Shown here in pieces: positions 1-8,521 of a DNA stretch of 64,000 nucleotides (its first letter is position 1; every line of letters begins with the position of its first letter). The stretch covers positions 172,281-236,280 of the forward strand of contig JAOZOU010000002.1 of the NCBI GenBank assembly GCA_029933125.1, written 5' to 3'. A program made the translations under genes and the position numbers. This DNA comes from a bacterium (GTDB taxonomy: Bacteria; Arandabacterota; Arandabacteria; Arandabacterales; Arandabacteraceae). The notes below the pieces were generated by a model, which was not told where the DNA came from, did not search any database, and saw only the letters and a program-made list of their open reading frames with translations.

Positions 1-1454
1 TCCCCGAAAGCGACATGGACATCGTCATCCTCAAAGTCAGTCTACCAGTCGGCACACCTCTTGAGGAAACGCGGCACTATGTGAAGCAGATAGAGGCAAT
101 TGCCCAGAGTCTCAATGATGTGGAGACAGTAGTCTCATTCATCGGGGTGGAGGAAACTACGAAGATGGGCGTTGCTTTTGGGATGGGTGTGAAGGGTCCG
201 AATGAAGGCGAGATAATGATAAGGTTGAAGGAAAAGCGCGAGAGGACGTCTGCCGAAGTAACCGATTACTTGAGGAAGCATATTCCCCCTTACTTTGATG
301 GTAAGGTTGAGTTCATTGATATGGCGCAAATGATGATCTCGGGTGGGGCAATTGGAGCCCCAATCGAGGTGAAGATATTTGGGAAGGACCTCAATGTCCT
401 CAAAGACATAGCCGGCAGGATATCAGATGAAATTACCAGAGTCCCGGGCATCCAGGATGTTAGGGTCTCCCTTGAAGAGGGCAAGCCTGAATACACCATA
501 TACCTCGACAGAAGAAAGGCTGCCAAGCTTGGGGTTTCTGCTGGGCTTATTGGGCAGGAAATCCGGGCGGCATTTGAAGGGCAGCTGGCAACCCGCTATC
601 GTGAAGCAGGTGACGAATTTGATCTGGTGGTCAAGCTCAATGACGACCAGAACGATAAGCCGTCAGATATTGGCCTTCTTCCAATTGCTACACTCAGCGG
701 GAGAACGGTGAGAGTAGGGGACATCGCTAATGTAGAAAGGGGCACGGGTCCCGTTGAACTCACTCGAGAAGGGCAGAAAAGACTCATCACGGTATCGGCA
801 AATGTCTCGGGGAGGAGTCTGGGAAAGGTAGTCAAGGATGTGAACCGGAGACTAAGGGGTGTAGCACTGCCGGAAGGCTACTTCATCAAGGTTGGTGGCG
901 AGGCGGAGAAGATGAATGAAACCTTCTATTGGCTATCCTGGGGTTTCGCCTTTGCAGTTTTGCTCGTATACATGATTATGGCTTCCGAGTTTGAATCCTT
1001 TGTCCACCCCTTTACAATCATGTTTACGGTACCGCTTGCCTGGATTGGGGTCTGTGCTGGCTTGTTGATCTCAGGGACAAGCCTTTCACTTACTTCAATG
1101 ATGGGAATTCTGGTTCTGGCAGGGGTGATTGTAAACAACGGGATTGTACTTGTGGACTACATTAATCTTCTCCGAAGGAAGGGGATGGACAAGATCCAGG
1201 CAATTGTACTGGCTGGCAAGACGAAGCTTAGAGCCGTTATTCTTACTGCCCTCACAGCAATCCTTGCAATGGGTCCGATGGCGCTTTCTCACGAACGAGG
1301 AGCTGAGATGCGTGCACCTATGGCAGTTTCGGTGATCGGAGGGCTGCTTGTCGGCACACTTCTCACACTTCTTGTGATACCAGTTCTTTATTGCATCTTC
1401 GATGATTTGACAGGCAAGCTCAGGGCGAAGTCGCACAAGATCCTGGCTGAGTGA
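1..1454 (+). CDS. RND-family efflux pump inner-membrane subunit, 3' part
   Basis: This is the C-terminal half of an AcrB/HAE1-type RND transporter; the gene enters from the left edge and its frame is open from base 3. RND pumps use the proton gradient to move drugs, metals or lipids through a tripartite channel across both membranes. About 480 of the usual 1,000 or more residues remain. They begin at the conserved 'LPVGTPLEET' strand that follows TM7, cover the second periplasmic porter/docking half (to about residue 300), and end with TM8-TM12, including the 'VIVNNGIVLVDY' helix typical of TM10. No adaptor or TolC gene follows, so any partners lie upstream. The gene converges on the HD-GYP gene. 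Family is clear; substrate cannot be read from this half. Confidence 0.93.
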   Translation, partial: PESDMDIVILKVSLPVGTPLEETRHYVKQIEAIAQSLNDVETVVSFIGVEETTKMGVAFGMGVKGPNEGEIMIRLKEKRERTSAEVTDYLRKHIPPYFDGKVEFIDMAQMMISGGAIGAPIEVKIFGKDLNVLKDIAGRISDEITRVPGIQDVRVSLEEGKPEYTIYLDRRKAAKLGVSAGLIGQEIRAAFEGQLATRYREAGDEFDLVVKLNDDQNDKPSDIGLLPIATLSGRTVRVGDIANVERGTGPVELTREGQKRLITVSANVSGRSLGKVVKDVNRRLRGVALPEGYFIKVGGEAEKMNETFYWLSWGFAFAVLLVYMIMASEFESFVHPFTIMFTVPLAWIGVCAGLLISGTSLSLTSMMGILVLAGVIVNNGIVLVDYINLLRRKGMDKIQAIVLAGKTKLRAVILTALTAILAMGPMALSHERGAEMRAPMAVSVIGGLLVGTLLTLLVIPVLYCIFDDLTGKLRAKSHKILAE

Positions 1455-1595
1455 ACGGGACAGGGAGCGGACACAATCCTTAACCCGATGTCTGTTGCTT
1501 TGGGACAACTTAGTTGGTGGCAAAGCTGCAATGTCGCTCAGGGACATCTTATCTCTCCAGGGCGTATGTTAACCGTTGATGCTGTATTGAGACAA

Positions 1596-1614
1596 AAGCT
1601 TGGGACCCGAGCTT
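1596..1614 (-). terminator. Candidate intrinsic terminator of the HD-GYP transcript
   Basis: On the minus strand a hairpin AAGCT-C-GGG-T-CCC-A-AGCTT lies just past the stop codon of the HD-GYP gene and runs into TTTT. The T tract is short, so it may be weak. It sits in the gap between two convergent genes. Confidence 0.4.
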
Positions 1615-1617
1615 CAA

Positions 1618-3096
1618 TCACGAGAGCAAGTAATCACGCGGATTTATGCCAGCATCGTTGCACGAAAGAGCATCAACCACTGAATAGACGAATTCGCCGC
1701 TTGCTTTGTCAATGACTCCGAGGTCTATGTAGCGCTCTTCCTGAATTGGATTACCCTTGGCGTCTGCAATGAGGCGAACAACTGCACGGTCGGGATCGTT
1801 GCTGAGATCGCTTCGGCGGACAACTATGCCAGCTTCTCCGGTATTGAGTCGCAGGATCGTTCCAACCGGAAACAGGCCAAGGGCATTAGCAAAGGCTTTC
1901 ACAAGAATTGGATCAAACTTGGTGCCGGCTTGATCGACAAGGTAGCGCATGGCATCGTGTGGCGAGTAAACTTTGTTGCGATAGGGTCGCTCAGTTGTCA
2001 TTGCATCAAACGTATCAGCTATCCTAACTATGCGGCTGAAGAGATCGATGGGTGTCTCACCTGGCACCTTGGGATAGCCAGATAGATCCAAATTGAGATG
2101 GTGCTGGAATGCCACAATCATGGAATGGAGAGCCTGCTCATTCGGAACACCTATCCTCGAGAGATATCTTACTCCCATAAGTGTATGATTGCGGATCGCC
2201 TTCCATTCATCTACATCGAGAACGCCAATCTTGTTCAAAATAGCGGGCGGTATAGCAATCTTGCCGACGTCATGCATCATTGCGGCAAGCCCAAGCCTTG
2301 ATTGCCACGTTCTGTGAAGACCCAACCTTTGACCTATTGCCAAAGAGAGGATGCAGACGTTTACGCTGTGGGTGAAGGTATATTCGTCATGATCCTTGAT
2401 TGCAGTGAGAGCGAGGACGGAGGATTCGTCCTCGAGAAGAGCATCAGCAGCTGCCTGGACAGCTCTCCTTGCCTTTCTCAGACTAACAGCTGCGCGATGG
2501 GTTGGTGCCATGAGCACTTCCCTTGCTGTTGCAAGAGCATTGAAGAAGGCGCGTCGTGCGCGCTCACGGGGTGTTGGTGGTTTTATGCCGAGATCCTCAA
2601 GGTCCTCATCTGTTTCCTTGGCAGGTAGTATCGTTATGTGGGTTATGCCTAATTTAGCGATCTCCCGAGCAAGGTCTGTGCCTGTGATCGACTCTGCTTC
2701 GAAATCGGCAAGACAAGCAACGAATCTCATCATCTCGTTGACTGTTACGCCTGCATCGATAAGGATCTTTTCTATTTTCAAAGCCCTTGCTTTGGCAAGC
2801 ATATGCTTATAACTGCTGAAATTGGAAACATCGCATCGAATTCTTTCGCTATTTATAAAGATGCAATCGCGCCAGAGCCTCACCTCAATTGAACCCCCCT
2901 TGAGAAGCTCCTCAACTGTCTTCATGAGTGCGGTAGCAGCTTTGGCTACAGTATCATTCTGGGGATCGTAGATGTGAAGCAGCCTGTCGATAGCACTGAG
3001 CTGAGATATAAGTGCACGGCCAGCCTGCAATTCAGCAGCGAGCTCATCCTGCTCGAGATCTGCTATGGCTTTCTCTATCACCTTCTCATTTGTCAT
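1618..3096 (-). CDS. HD-GYP domain cyclic-di-GMP phosphodiesterase-like protein
   Basis: A 492-residue cytosolic protein with a C-terminal HD-GYP domain, the family that hydrolyses cyclic di-GMP. The HD pair is at residues 275-276 in 'MMHDVGKIAIP', the HH pair at 332-333, 'SGYP' at 339-342 and 'DTFDAMTTERPYR' at about 361-373. The usual HHE..DGSGYP reads 'HHLNLDLSGYP', a variant I believe occurs in other HD-GYP proteins. The first ~135 residues contain no receiver or membrane helix. They form an alpha/beta domain that resembles the N-terminus of the neighbouring HEAT protein (hydrophobic strand, GVT..E, hydrophobic helix). The two genes overlap by 11 bases and must be co-transcribed. Family is secure; the sensed signal is unknown. 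Confidence 0.9.
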   Translation of the reverse strand: MTNEKVIEKAIADLEQDELAAELQAGRALISQLSAIDRLLHIYDPQNDTVAKAATALMKTVEELLKGGSIEVRLWRDCIFINSERIRCDVSNFSSYKHMLAKARALKIEKILIDAGVTVNEMMRFVACLADFEAESITGTDLAREIAKLGITHITILPAKETDEDLEDLGIKPPTPRERARRAFFNALATAREVLMAPTHRAAVSLRKARRAVQAAADALLEDESSVLALTAIKDHDEYTFTHSVNVCILSLAIGQRLGLHRTWQSRLGLAAMMHDVGKIAIPPAILNKIGVLDVDEWKAIRNHTLMGVRYLSRIGVPNEQALHSMIVAFQHHLNLDLSGYPKVPGETPIDLFSRIVRIADTFDAMTTERPYRNKVYSPHDAMRYLVDQAGTKFDPILVKAFANALGLFPVGTILRLNTGEAGIVVRRSDLSNDPDRAVVRLIADAKGNPIQEERYIDLGVIDKASGEFVYSVVDALSCNDAGINPRDYLLS

Positions 3097-4738
3097 TGGT
3101 AATCCTCTTAAGTGCAGTTTGCGCAGCCTTTCTCAATCTCCCTGAAGAATGCTCAATGAGATGCTCAAGGAGTTCTTCAGCCATCGCTGGATCAAGCAAA
3201 TGTGCTATCTCCACTAGAGCGATTTTTGTATCTTCGGCATCGCGCCTCCTGATGAGAGGTCTAACCTTAAGTATGCTTTTGGCAACCTGGCCCTGCGCTT
3301 GCGAGGGTAAACCGCGCATGGTGAGTAATAAGGCCATCTTAGAATCATGCCGAAGGCGTCCAAATTCCTTTGATGTGAAAATTCTGCGAAGTCTATCGAC
3401 TGAGAGCTCTCCCTCGAGGCGTACGAGTGAGACGAGCGCTCTTCGCTTAACCCCTACGTCTGCATCATTGCTAAGATGTGTAAGTGCAGCAATACTCTCT
3501 TGAGATCTAACGCTGCCCAGCATCGAAGCAACCCTGCGTCTTATTCTGGCAACAGGATACTCAGCGAAAGTTGCAGCCAGATTTAGAGCACGCTCACTTC
3601 CGATTGTCTCTAGTGCTGCAAGTATTGCCTCGACTATCTCAGGTGACGAGTCTTGACCTGATTCCATGAGGCATTCCGGACTCTCACTTGCAAGAGTTGC
3701 CAGAGCGCTTATTATGGTCTGCTTTGAAGAGGGATTATCGCAAACAGGAAACATTCCAAGAATCGGACTGACAGCCTCGGTATTGAGTCTTGAGAGATAT
3801 GACAGACACTGGACGTGTTGGATCTCATCCGTCGTTGCAAGCAAGTCTCGAATGACCCTTAGGTTTTCCTCTGAAAGTCTTGTCGCTATTATTCTCTTGA
3901 GGATTTCATCAGCCTGGTCATCCTTCAGGGTTTCGGCCATTATCCTGACCCTTGCGAGCGCATCAGCTGCAAGTCCGATCTGGCGTGTTGCAAGGCATTT
4001 GTCAAGAAAGCCAATGAGAGCATTCTCAAGATCGACGAAAGTATCCACGGTTGGCTGGGTCTCGAAGGTCCATGAAAGAATCTGCCAGACCTTGCGCAGG
4101 AAAAGGTCGTCGTGAATGGAGAAGGTGAGTTCCTGAATCTCTTGGATTTCATTTGGGGTGAGCACTATGGCTGGCTTTATGGCGGCAACATCATCAGCCA
4201 CCTTATTCCACTTAACAGGCGTACTGAGGGACCTGGCAGGCTTCTGCGAAGCTTCTTTGGTCACCTGAGAGGCTTCCAAACCTCCGGACTCAATATCTGT
4301 AACCTCGACATATGATATTCCATGCAGGTCCTTCTCCCAGAGGATGGTTACCAGGTCATCGTCTATGCGATCGACTTCAAGTGCCTTACTCAAGGCATCG
4401 AAGAAGGCTACGAGCTCATCAGTGGTTACGTCTTGATGAAAGGTTATGAGTCTTATTCCGTCGCGGTAGAGCCTGAAGGCAAGGCTTTGATGCTTATCAG
4501 AGTCGGTGTAGACGACCTCACCTTTGTGGAGAAGCTCAAACTCTCTAACAACAAGGGTGAGAGCATCATTTTCATCGAAGAAGCGATCAAGCGCATCTTT
4601 AACGTTCTCAAGTGAGCGGATGAACATTCGGTTGTTCGGTAGGTACATCTGGTAGGTCTTCGCAGCTTTGACCAGAAGGCTTACGATCTCCTTGACTTGT
4701 TCTTGACTTGATGTGGAAACTTCTTCACACGATGTCAC
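3086..4738 (-). CDS. HEAT-repeat protein with an HD-GYP-linked N-terminal domain
   Basis: A protein of about 550 residues. The first ~130 form a domain like that of the downstream HD-GYP protein. The rest (about 200-550) is a string of alpha-helical repeats of HEAT type, for example 'VARIRRRVASMLGSV' and 'DADVGVKRRALVSLVRLEG', ending 'LRKAAQTALKRI'. HEAT solenoids bind other proteins, so a scaffold or regulator of the HD-GYP partner is a fair inference. I chose the GTG at 4738 because GGAGG stands seven bases before it. An in-frame ATG at 4813 would add 25 residues encoded by a perfect hairpin and not resembling a domain. No signal peptide or membrane helix is seen. Confidence 0.8.
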   Translation of the reverse strand: MTSCEEVSTSSQEQVKEIVSLLVKAAKTYQMYLPNNRMFIRSLENVKDALDRFFDENDALTLVVREFELLHKGEVVYTDSDKHQSLAFRLYRDGIRLITFHQDVTTDELVAFFDALSKALEVDRIDDDLVTILWEKDLHGISYVEVTDIESGGLEASQVTKEASQKPARSLSTPVKWNKVADDVAAIKPAIVLTPNEIQEIQELTFSIHDDLFLRKVWQILSWTFETQPTVDTFVDLENALIGFLDKCLATRQIGLAADALARVRIMAETLKDDQADEILKRIIATRLSEENLRVIRDLLATTDEIQHVQCLSYLSRLNTEAVSPILGMFPVCDNPSSKQTIISALATLASESPECLMESGQDSSPEIVEAILAALETIGSERALNLAATFAEYPVARIRRRVASMLGSVRSQESIAALTHLSNDADVGVKRRALVSLVRLEGELSVDRLRRIFTSKEFGRLRHDSKMALLLTMRGLPSQAQGQVAKSILKVRPLIRRRDAEDTKIALVEIAHLLDPAMAEELLEHLIEHSSGRLRKAAQTALKRITNDK

Positions 4739-4754
4739 ACGGACCCCTCCGGAA

Positions 4755-4773
4755 GCCCAGCCTGCGGCTGGGC
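4755..4773. repeat. Perfect 8-bp hairpin before the HEAT gene
   Basis: GCCCAGCC-TGC-GGCTGGGC is a perfect palindromic stem with a three-base loop. It lies 17 bases upstream of the preferred GTG start of the HEAT gene. It could be part of the mRNA leader or a REP-like palindrome. No second copy was noticed. Confidence 0.5.
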
Positions 4774-4821
4774 ACACTACCGCGTTAGGCTTTATCTTAC
4801 CTAATATCGGCATTCTACTTG

Positions 4822-4971
4822 CTACGCTTTAAGTAGCCCATCCTCGCAGAAGCCAATGGTAATCCCGCCCGCAGGTATCCTTGCTATGTCCGACAGGACA
4901 CGCTCGAGCCTCTTAAAATCTATCGCGCAAGTTATGATTTCGAGACTGACACGGTGGGACTGAGGATACAA
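4822..4971 (-). CDS. Possible 49-residue ORF or gene remnant
   Basis: From a TTG at 4971 the minus strand is open for 49 codons to a TAG at 4822. The composition looks protein-like ('SLEIITCAIDFKRLERVL', then 'GGITIGFCEDGLLKA' at the end). There is no good ribosome binding site, and an in-frame TGA lies four codons upstream of the TTG. It could be the worn 3' end of a lost gene or chance. I do not recognise it. Confidence 0.2.
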   Translation of the reverse strand: MYPQSHRVSLEIITCAIDFKRLERVLSDIARIPAGGITIGFCEDGLLKA

Positions 4972-5010
4972 CCCATTGTTTCAAAATATGGTGGTGAGAG
5001 GATGGGTTGT
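4968..5010. repeat. 9-bp inverted repeat in the long intergenic region
   Basis: ACAACCCAT and ATGGGTTGT are perfect complements separated by 25 bases. The repeat spans the TTG of the possible 49-residue ORF. It may be a hairpin or an operator. Confidence 0.4.
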
Positions 5011-5310
5011 TTATGAGATATGGGTGTTGACGGGTGAATAAAGCCTCAGAATTTCTGGGCTGCATCATCGTCACTAAAGGCTGCAGCCTATCGATGGAAG
5101 AAAGTCTAGGGTGATAGCTCTAGGTTTGAACTGGTAGGCGGGGCAATGTGAGTCCGCACACTTGCACCTCCAAGTTGCCTGATCTGGCTCACGTGACACC
5201 CGCACTTCTGTGATTATTTCTGCCTCTACTATGAACATGGGTTGCTTCTTCCTTTTGGGGCCGGGCGAAAAGGGCTCATATTTGAAAGACTAGTCATAGG
5301 ATCGGATGTG
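5011..5310. other. Gene-free stretch upstream of the malic enzyme promoter
   Basis: No convincing ORF on either strand. The only notable content is the 15-mer GCGGGGCAATGTGAG near 5137, which recurs near 53282 in another gene-free region. Confidence 0.5.
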
Positions 5311-5338
5311 TTGACAAAGCAAAAGATAGTGTTATAGT
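5311..5338 (+). promoter_or_regulatory. Sigma-70-type promoter of the double malic enzyme
   Basis: TTGACA (5311-5316), 16 bases, then TATAGT (5333-5338). It lies about 60 bases before the ATG at 5400, whose ribosome binding site AGGAGG is at 5385-5390. Confidence 0.75.
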
Positions 5339-5399
5339 AAGGGACGGCCACGTCGCAGGGCGGCGGTGGCTTGTGCTTTATCTCAGGAGGCAGAAGACA

Positions 5400-8015
5400 A
5401 TGAGGAAGAGTAAGAAGGCTAAGGCAAAGATTCACGGGAAGCGCTCTCAGGCAGCAAAAGCGCGTGCTGGGGCAGCAGGCTCTGAGACTGGTCGGAAGGC
5501 AAAGACTCTGAAAGCGCTTTCACTTGAGTATCGTAAGCAGCATGGTGGTTTGATTGGTATTGAGAGCAAGGTTCCCATAAAAGACAAGCACGCTTTAAGC
5601 GTGGTCTATACGCCAGGTGTAGGCAGCCCATGCGTAGAGATCCACGCCAACAAGGAGAAGTCGTTTGATTACACATGTCGAGGTAACACAATTGCTGTGC
5701 TCACGGATGGTTCAGCTGTGTTGGGTCTAGGCAACGTTGGACCAAAGGCTGCGCTGCCTGTCATGGAAGCCAAGTCCGTGATATTCAAGACCCTGGCTGG
5801 TATCGATGCCTTCCCTATCTGCGTTGATACTCAGGATCCTGAAGAGATTGTCAAGGTTGGATTGGCTCTTGTTCCAACCTTCGGTGCAATAGCAATTGAG
5901 GACATTTCTGCTCCCAGATGCTTTGTCATTGAGGAACAGCTGGCAAGAGGAATGAGCATACCGGTTTTTCACAGTGACCAGCATGGTGCAGCTATTGCAG
6001 TGTTTGCTGCCCTCACCAACGCTCTCAAGGTGGTCAAGAAAAAGATGGCAGGTCTCAAGGTTGTAATCTCAGGAGCCGGAGCCGCTGGTATAGCAATAAC
6101 CCGGATGCTCGATGATGTTGGCGTCAGGAATATCATCGTTTGCGATACGCGAGGCGCAATCTACGAAGGAAGGCTTGAGCACATGAATTGGGCGAAGGCT
6201 GAGCTTGCCCGCCATACGAATCCAAGAAGGGAGAAGGGCAAGCTAGCTGATGTGCTTAAAGGTGCTGACGTTTTCGTCGGGGTCTCGGCTGGTAACATAG
6301 TTACCAAGGAGATGATAAAATCAATGGCTTCAGATGCCATTGTCTTCTCGCTTGCCTCCCCCGTACCTGAGATAAAGGCTAAGGCTGCTCGAGAAGCGGG
6401 TGCAGCAATTGTTGGCTCCAGCCTTCCTGAGGAAGCCAACGAGGTTTCTTGTTTGCTAGCCTATCCAGGCTTCTTCAGAGGCTTGCTTGAGGTTCGAGCC
6501 AGAAATGTCAACAAGCAAATGAAACTTGCTGCTGCTAAAGCTATTGCTTCACTTGTCAAGAAAGAGGATCTTGCTGCGGGTCGGGTTGTTCCCAAGCCTA
6601 TGGACTTGCGTGTCCCGGTTGCAGTCGCCAAGGCAGTTGCTCAAGCTGCAATTGAAACAGGCGAAGCACGAAAGGCTGTTGACCCCGCAACAGTTGCCGA
6701 AAGGATGCAAAGGTATCTTTACGAAGGTGAGGCAGCGCTCGTTGAGAAGGCAGATGAGGAACCCAAGGCGAGTCTTGGGGAGGAGTCGATTGCTCTCGTC
6801 GAACGCTATCACGGTGCTATTGGGATAAAAACGAATGTCAGCCTCCGGGATGAGCGAATGCTCGGTATAATCTCAACTCCGGGAGCTGCTGATGTAGTTG
6901 AAGTGATAAAGCGAAGCCCGAACAAGGTCTTTGATTACACTTGCAAGGGCAATCTTGTGGCAATTGTGACTGATGGGAGCGCCGTTCTGGGCCTTGGCAA
7001 CATTGGACCCGAAGCAGCTATGCCAGTCATGGAGGGCAAGGCTGTTCTTTTTAAGACATTTGCCGGGGTTGAAGCCTTTCCCATCTGTGTTGATAGTCAG
7101 GATCCCGTTGAGATAGTTGACGTCGTGAGTCGAATTGCACCGAGTTTCGGTGGCATAAATCTTGAAGACATATCAGCTCCGAGATGCTTCCAAATCGAGC
7201 GTGAGCTCACCAAGCGCCTTGACATCTTCGTCTTTCACGATGATCAACATGGAACGGCAGTTGTTGTGCTTGCAGGTTTGCTCAATGCCTTAAAGCTTGT
7301 TGGCAAGAAAATTGAAGAGATAACCATAGCTATGAACGGCGCTGGAGCAAGTGCCATAGCAGTCGCCAAGCTGCTCCTTAAGGTCGGAGTTAAGGACATA
7401 GTGATGTGTGACCGCAGAGGAATAATCTATGAGGGTCGTCCTGAAGGGATGAACTGGGCTAAGGTTGAAATGGCAAAGATAACTAATAGAGAGAAATTGA
7501 AGGGGGATCTTGCTGAGGCTATAAAGGGTCGAGATGTTTTCATCGGGCTTTCATCTGCAAACATCGTCTCGAGGCAGATGGTAAGATCTATGGCTAAGGA
7601 TCCGATCATCTTTGCCCTTGCCAATCCGGTGCCTGAAATAATGCCAGCTGATGCAATAGAAGCAGGTGCCAGGGTTGTAGCCACTGGGAGATCGGATCTT
7701 GCAAATCAGATAAACAATGCACTCGCTTTTCCTGGAATCTTTCGTGGTGCCCTCGACACCCGAGCTCGTCGCATAAACGATGACATGAAGGTCGCAGCGG
7801 CTCATGGACTTGCAAGTCTTGTTGATGAAAGCGATCTCAGTCCAGAACATATCATACCCAATCCTCTTGATCTGCGCGTGCCATCTGCTGTGGCTGCAGC
7901 TGTTGCTGAGGCAGCGATTCGTACAGGTGTGGCAAGACTTAAGATCGATCCCAAAAAGGTTGCTGCAAGAACGCGTGAATATGTGTATGAGGGAAGGCTT
8001 GTTCCACTTGAGTAG
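5400..8015 (+). CDS. Tandem (fused) double malic enzyme
   Basis: An 871-residue protein made of a lysine-rich tail (about 1-35) and two complete malic enzyme units (about 45-455 and 465-865), each near 400 residues, the length of a whole short bacterial malic enzyme. Malic enzymes oxidatively decarboxylate malate to pyruvate with NAD(P). Both copies keep 'TDGSAVLGLGN.GP', the catalytic-lysine region 'PVMEAK' or 'PVMEGK', and a dinucleotide-binding 'GAGA'. Copy 1 keeps the catalytic tyrosine motif 'YTPG' (Tyr70) but has 'FHSDQHGAA' (Ser192) for FHDDQHGTA. Copy 2 has intact 'FHDDQHGTA' (Asp614, Asp615) but 'STPG' (Ser492) in place of YTPG. Each half thus lacks a different conserved residue. ATG 5400 is set by AGGAGG nine bases before; a Met at 5373 lacks one. 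Activity and cofactor are uncertain. Confidence 0.9.
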   Translation: MRKSKKAKAKIHGKRSQAAKARAGAAGSETGRKAKTLKALSLEYRKQHGGLIGIESKVPIKDKHALSVVYTPGVGSPCVEIHANKEKSFDYTCRGNTIAVLTDGSAVLGLGNVGPKAALPVMEAKSVIFKTLAGIDAFPICVDTQDPEEIVKVGLALVPTFGAIAIEDISAPRCFVIEEQLARGMSIPVFHSDQHGAAIAVFAALTNALKVVKKKMAGLKVVISGAGAAGIAITRMLDDVGVRNIIVCDTRGAIYEGRLEHMNWAKAELARHTNPRREKGKLADVLKGADVFVGVSAGNIVTKEMIKSMASDAIVFSLASPVPEIKAKAAREAGAAIVGSSLPEEANEVSCLLAYPGFFRGLLEVRARNVNKQMKLAAAKAIASLVKKEDLAAGRVVPKPMDLRVPVAVAKAVAQAAIETGEARKAVDPATVAERMQRYLYEGEAALVEKADEEPKASLGEESIALVERYHGAIGIKTNVSLRDERMLGIISTPGAADVVEVIKRSPNKVFDYTCKGNLVAIVTDGSAVLGLGNIGPEAAMPVMEGKAVLFKTFAGVEAFPICVDSQDPVEIVDVVSRIAPSFGGINLEDISAPRCFQIERELTKRLDIFVFHDDQHGTAVVVLAGLLNALKLVGKKIEEITIAMNGAGASAIAVAKLLLKVGVKDIVMCDRRGIIYEGRPEGMNWAKVEMAKITNREKLKGDLAEAIKGRDVFIGLSSANIVSRQMVRSMAKDPIIFALANPVPEIMPADAIEAGARVVATGRSDLANQINNALAFPGIFRGALDTRARRINDDMKVAAAHGLASLVDESDLSPEHIIPNPLDLRVPSAVAAAVAEAAIRTGVARLKIDPKKVAARTREYVYEGRLVPLE

Positions 8016-8020
8016 ACCAA

Positions 8021-8104
8021 GCGGGTTGTGAACACATTATCTAGGCCCCATGCCTGGCTAGTAGCTGCTCAAGTCTTCAACAGCTGAGTGTGTTCCCAAC
8101 CCGC
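8021..8104. repeat. Long inverted repeat between convergent genes
   Basis: GCGGGTTG-T-GAACACA (8021-8036) pairs with TGTGTTC-C-CAACCCGC (8089-8104): 15 base pairs and one mismatch. The 52-base interior can fold further: AGGC/GCCT at 8043-8055 and AGCTG/CAGCT at 8063-8085, giving a branched shape. A small hairpin (ACCGA/TCGGT) follows near 8106. There is no T tract, so a classic terminator is unlikely. It may be a mobile-element relic, a structured RNA or a site for the adjacent HTH protein. Confidence 0.6.
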
Positions 8105-8126
8105 AACCGACCTTCGGCTTCGGTCG

Positions 8127-8318
8127 TCAATCATCTGTCTTCATGCGTTTCTTCTTGAGTTGCTCATAAAACATGCTATCAAGCACATCTTTCTTGAAAC
8201 GCCACTGCCCTCCGACCTTGATACCCGGTACTTTACCTTTCTTAACCAGGCGGTAGAGTGTCCACTTCTTGATGTGGAGATATTCTGCAGCTCCCCTGAT
8301 GTCGAAAATGACGTCCAT
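8127..8318 (-). CDS. Small excisionase-family helix-turn-helix DNA-binding protein
   Basis: A 63-residue protein in the AlpA/excisionase-like winged helix class. 'DIRGAAEYLHIKKWTLYRLVKKGKVPGIKVGGQWRF' is the familiar pattern, quoted in two parts: 'AAEYLHIKKWTLYRLVKKGK' is the helix-turn-helix and 'VPGIKVGGQWRF' the wing. The tail is basic ('EQLKKKRMK'). A Shine-Dalgarno-like GGAGG is eight bases upstream of the ATG. Such proteins regulate nearby promoters or direct recombination. No integrase, recombinase or phage gene is nearby, so a stand-alone regulator is more likely. It converges on the malic enzyme gene with the long inverted repeat in between. Confidence 0.8.
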   Translation of the reverse strand: MDVIFDIRGAAEYLHIKKWTLYRLVKKGKVPGIKVGGQWRFKKDVLDSMFYEQLKKKRMKTDD

Positions 8319-8521
8319 CGAGCCACCTCCTCAGGCGATTATCGATAAGCTAAGACTCGTCATTGCATCCGTTTTCTAACTAAGCTTCGGCAAGCCCCAT
8401 CGAATCTTTAGAAGAAATTGGAAGTCTTTTTGTGTGATAATCTGTATTGGTTCAAAAGGTGTGACTGTTTGGCTGTGTTGACTTGCGGTCGATCCTTCAG
8501 GTATCAAGCACTGGCAAGCGC

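Noticed and set aside
4755-4773. Transcription terminator
   Set aside because: The stem is perfect but neither side has a T tract, and it lies directly before a gene start.
8127-8318. Part of a prophage or integrative element
   Set aside because: No integrase, terminase, relaxase or att-like direct repeats nearby; flanks are ordinary chromosomal genes.
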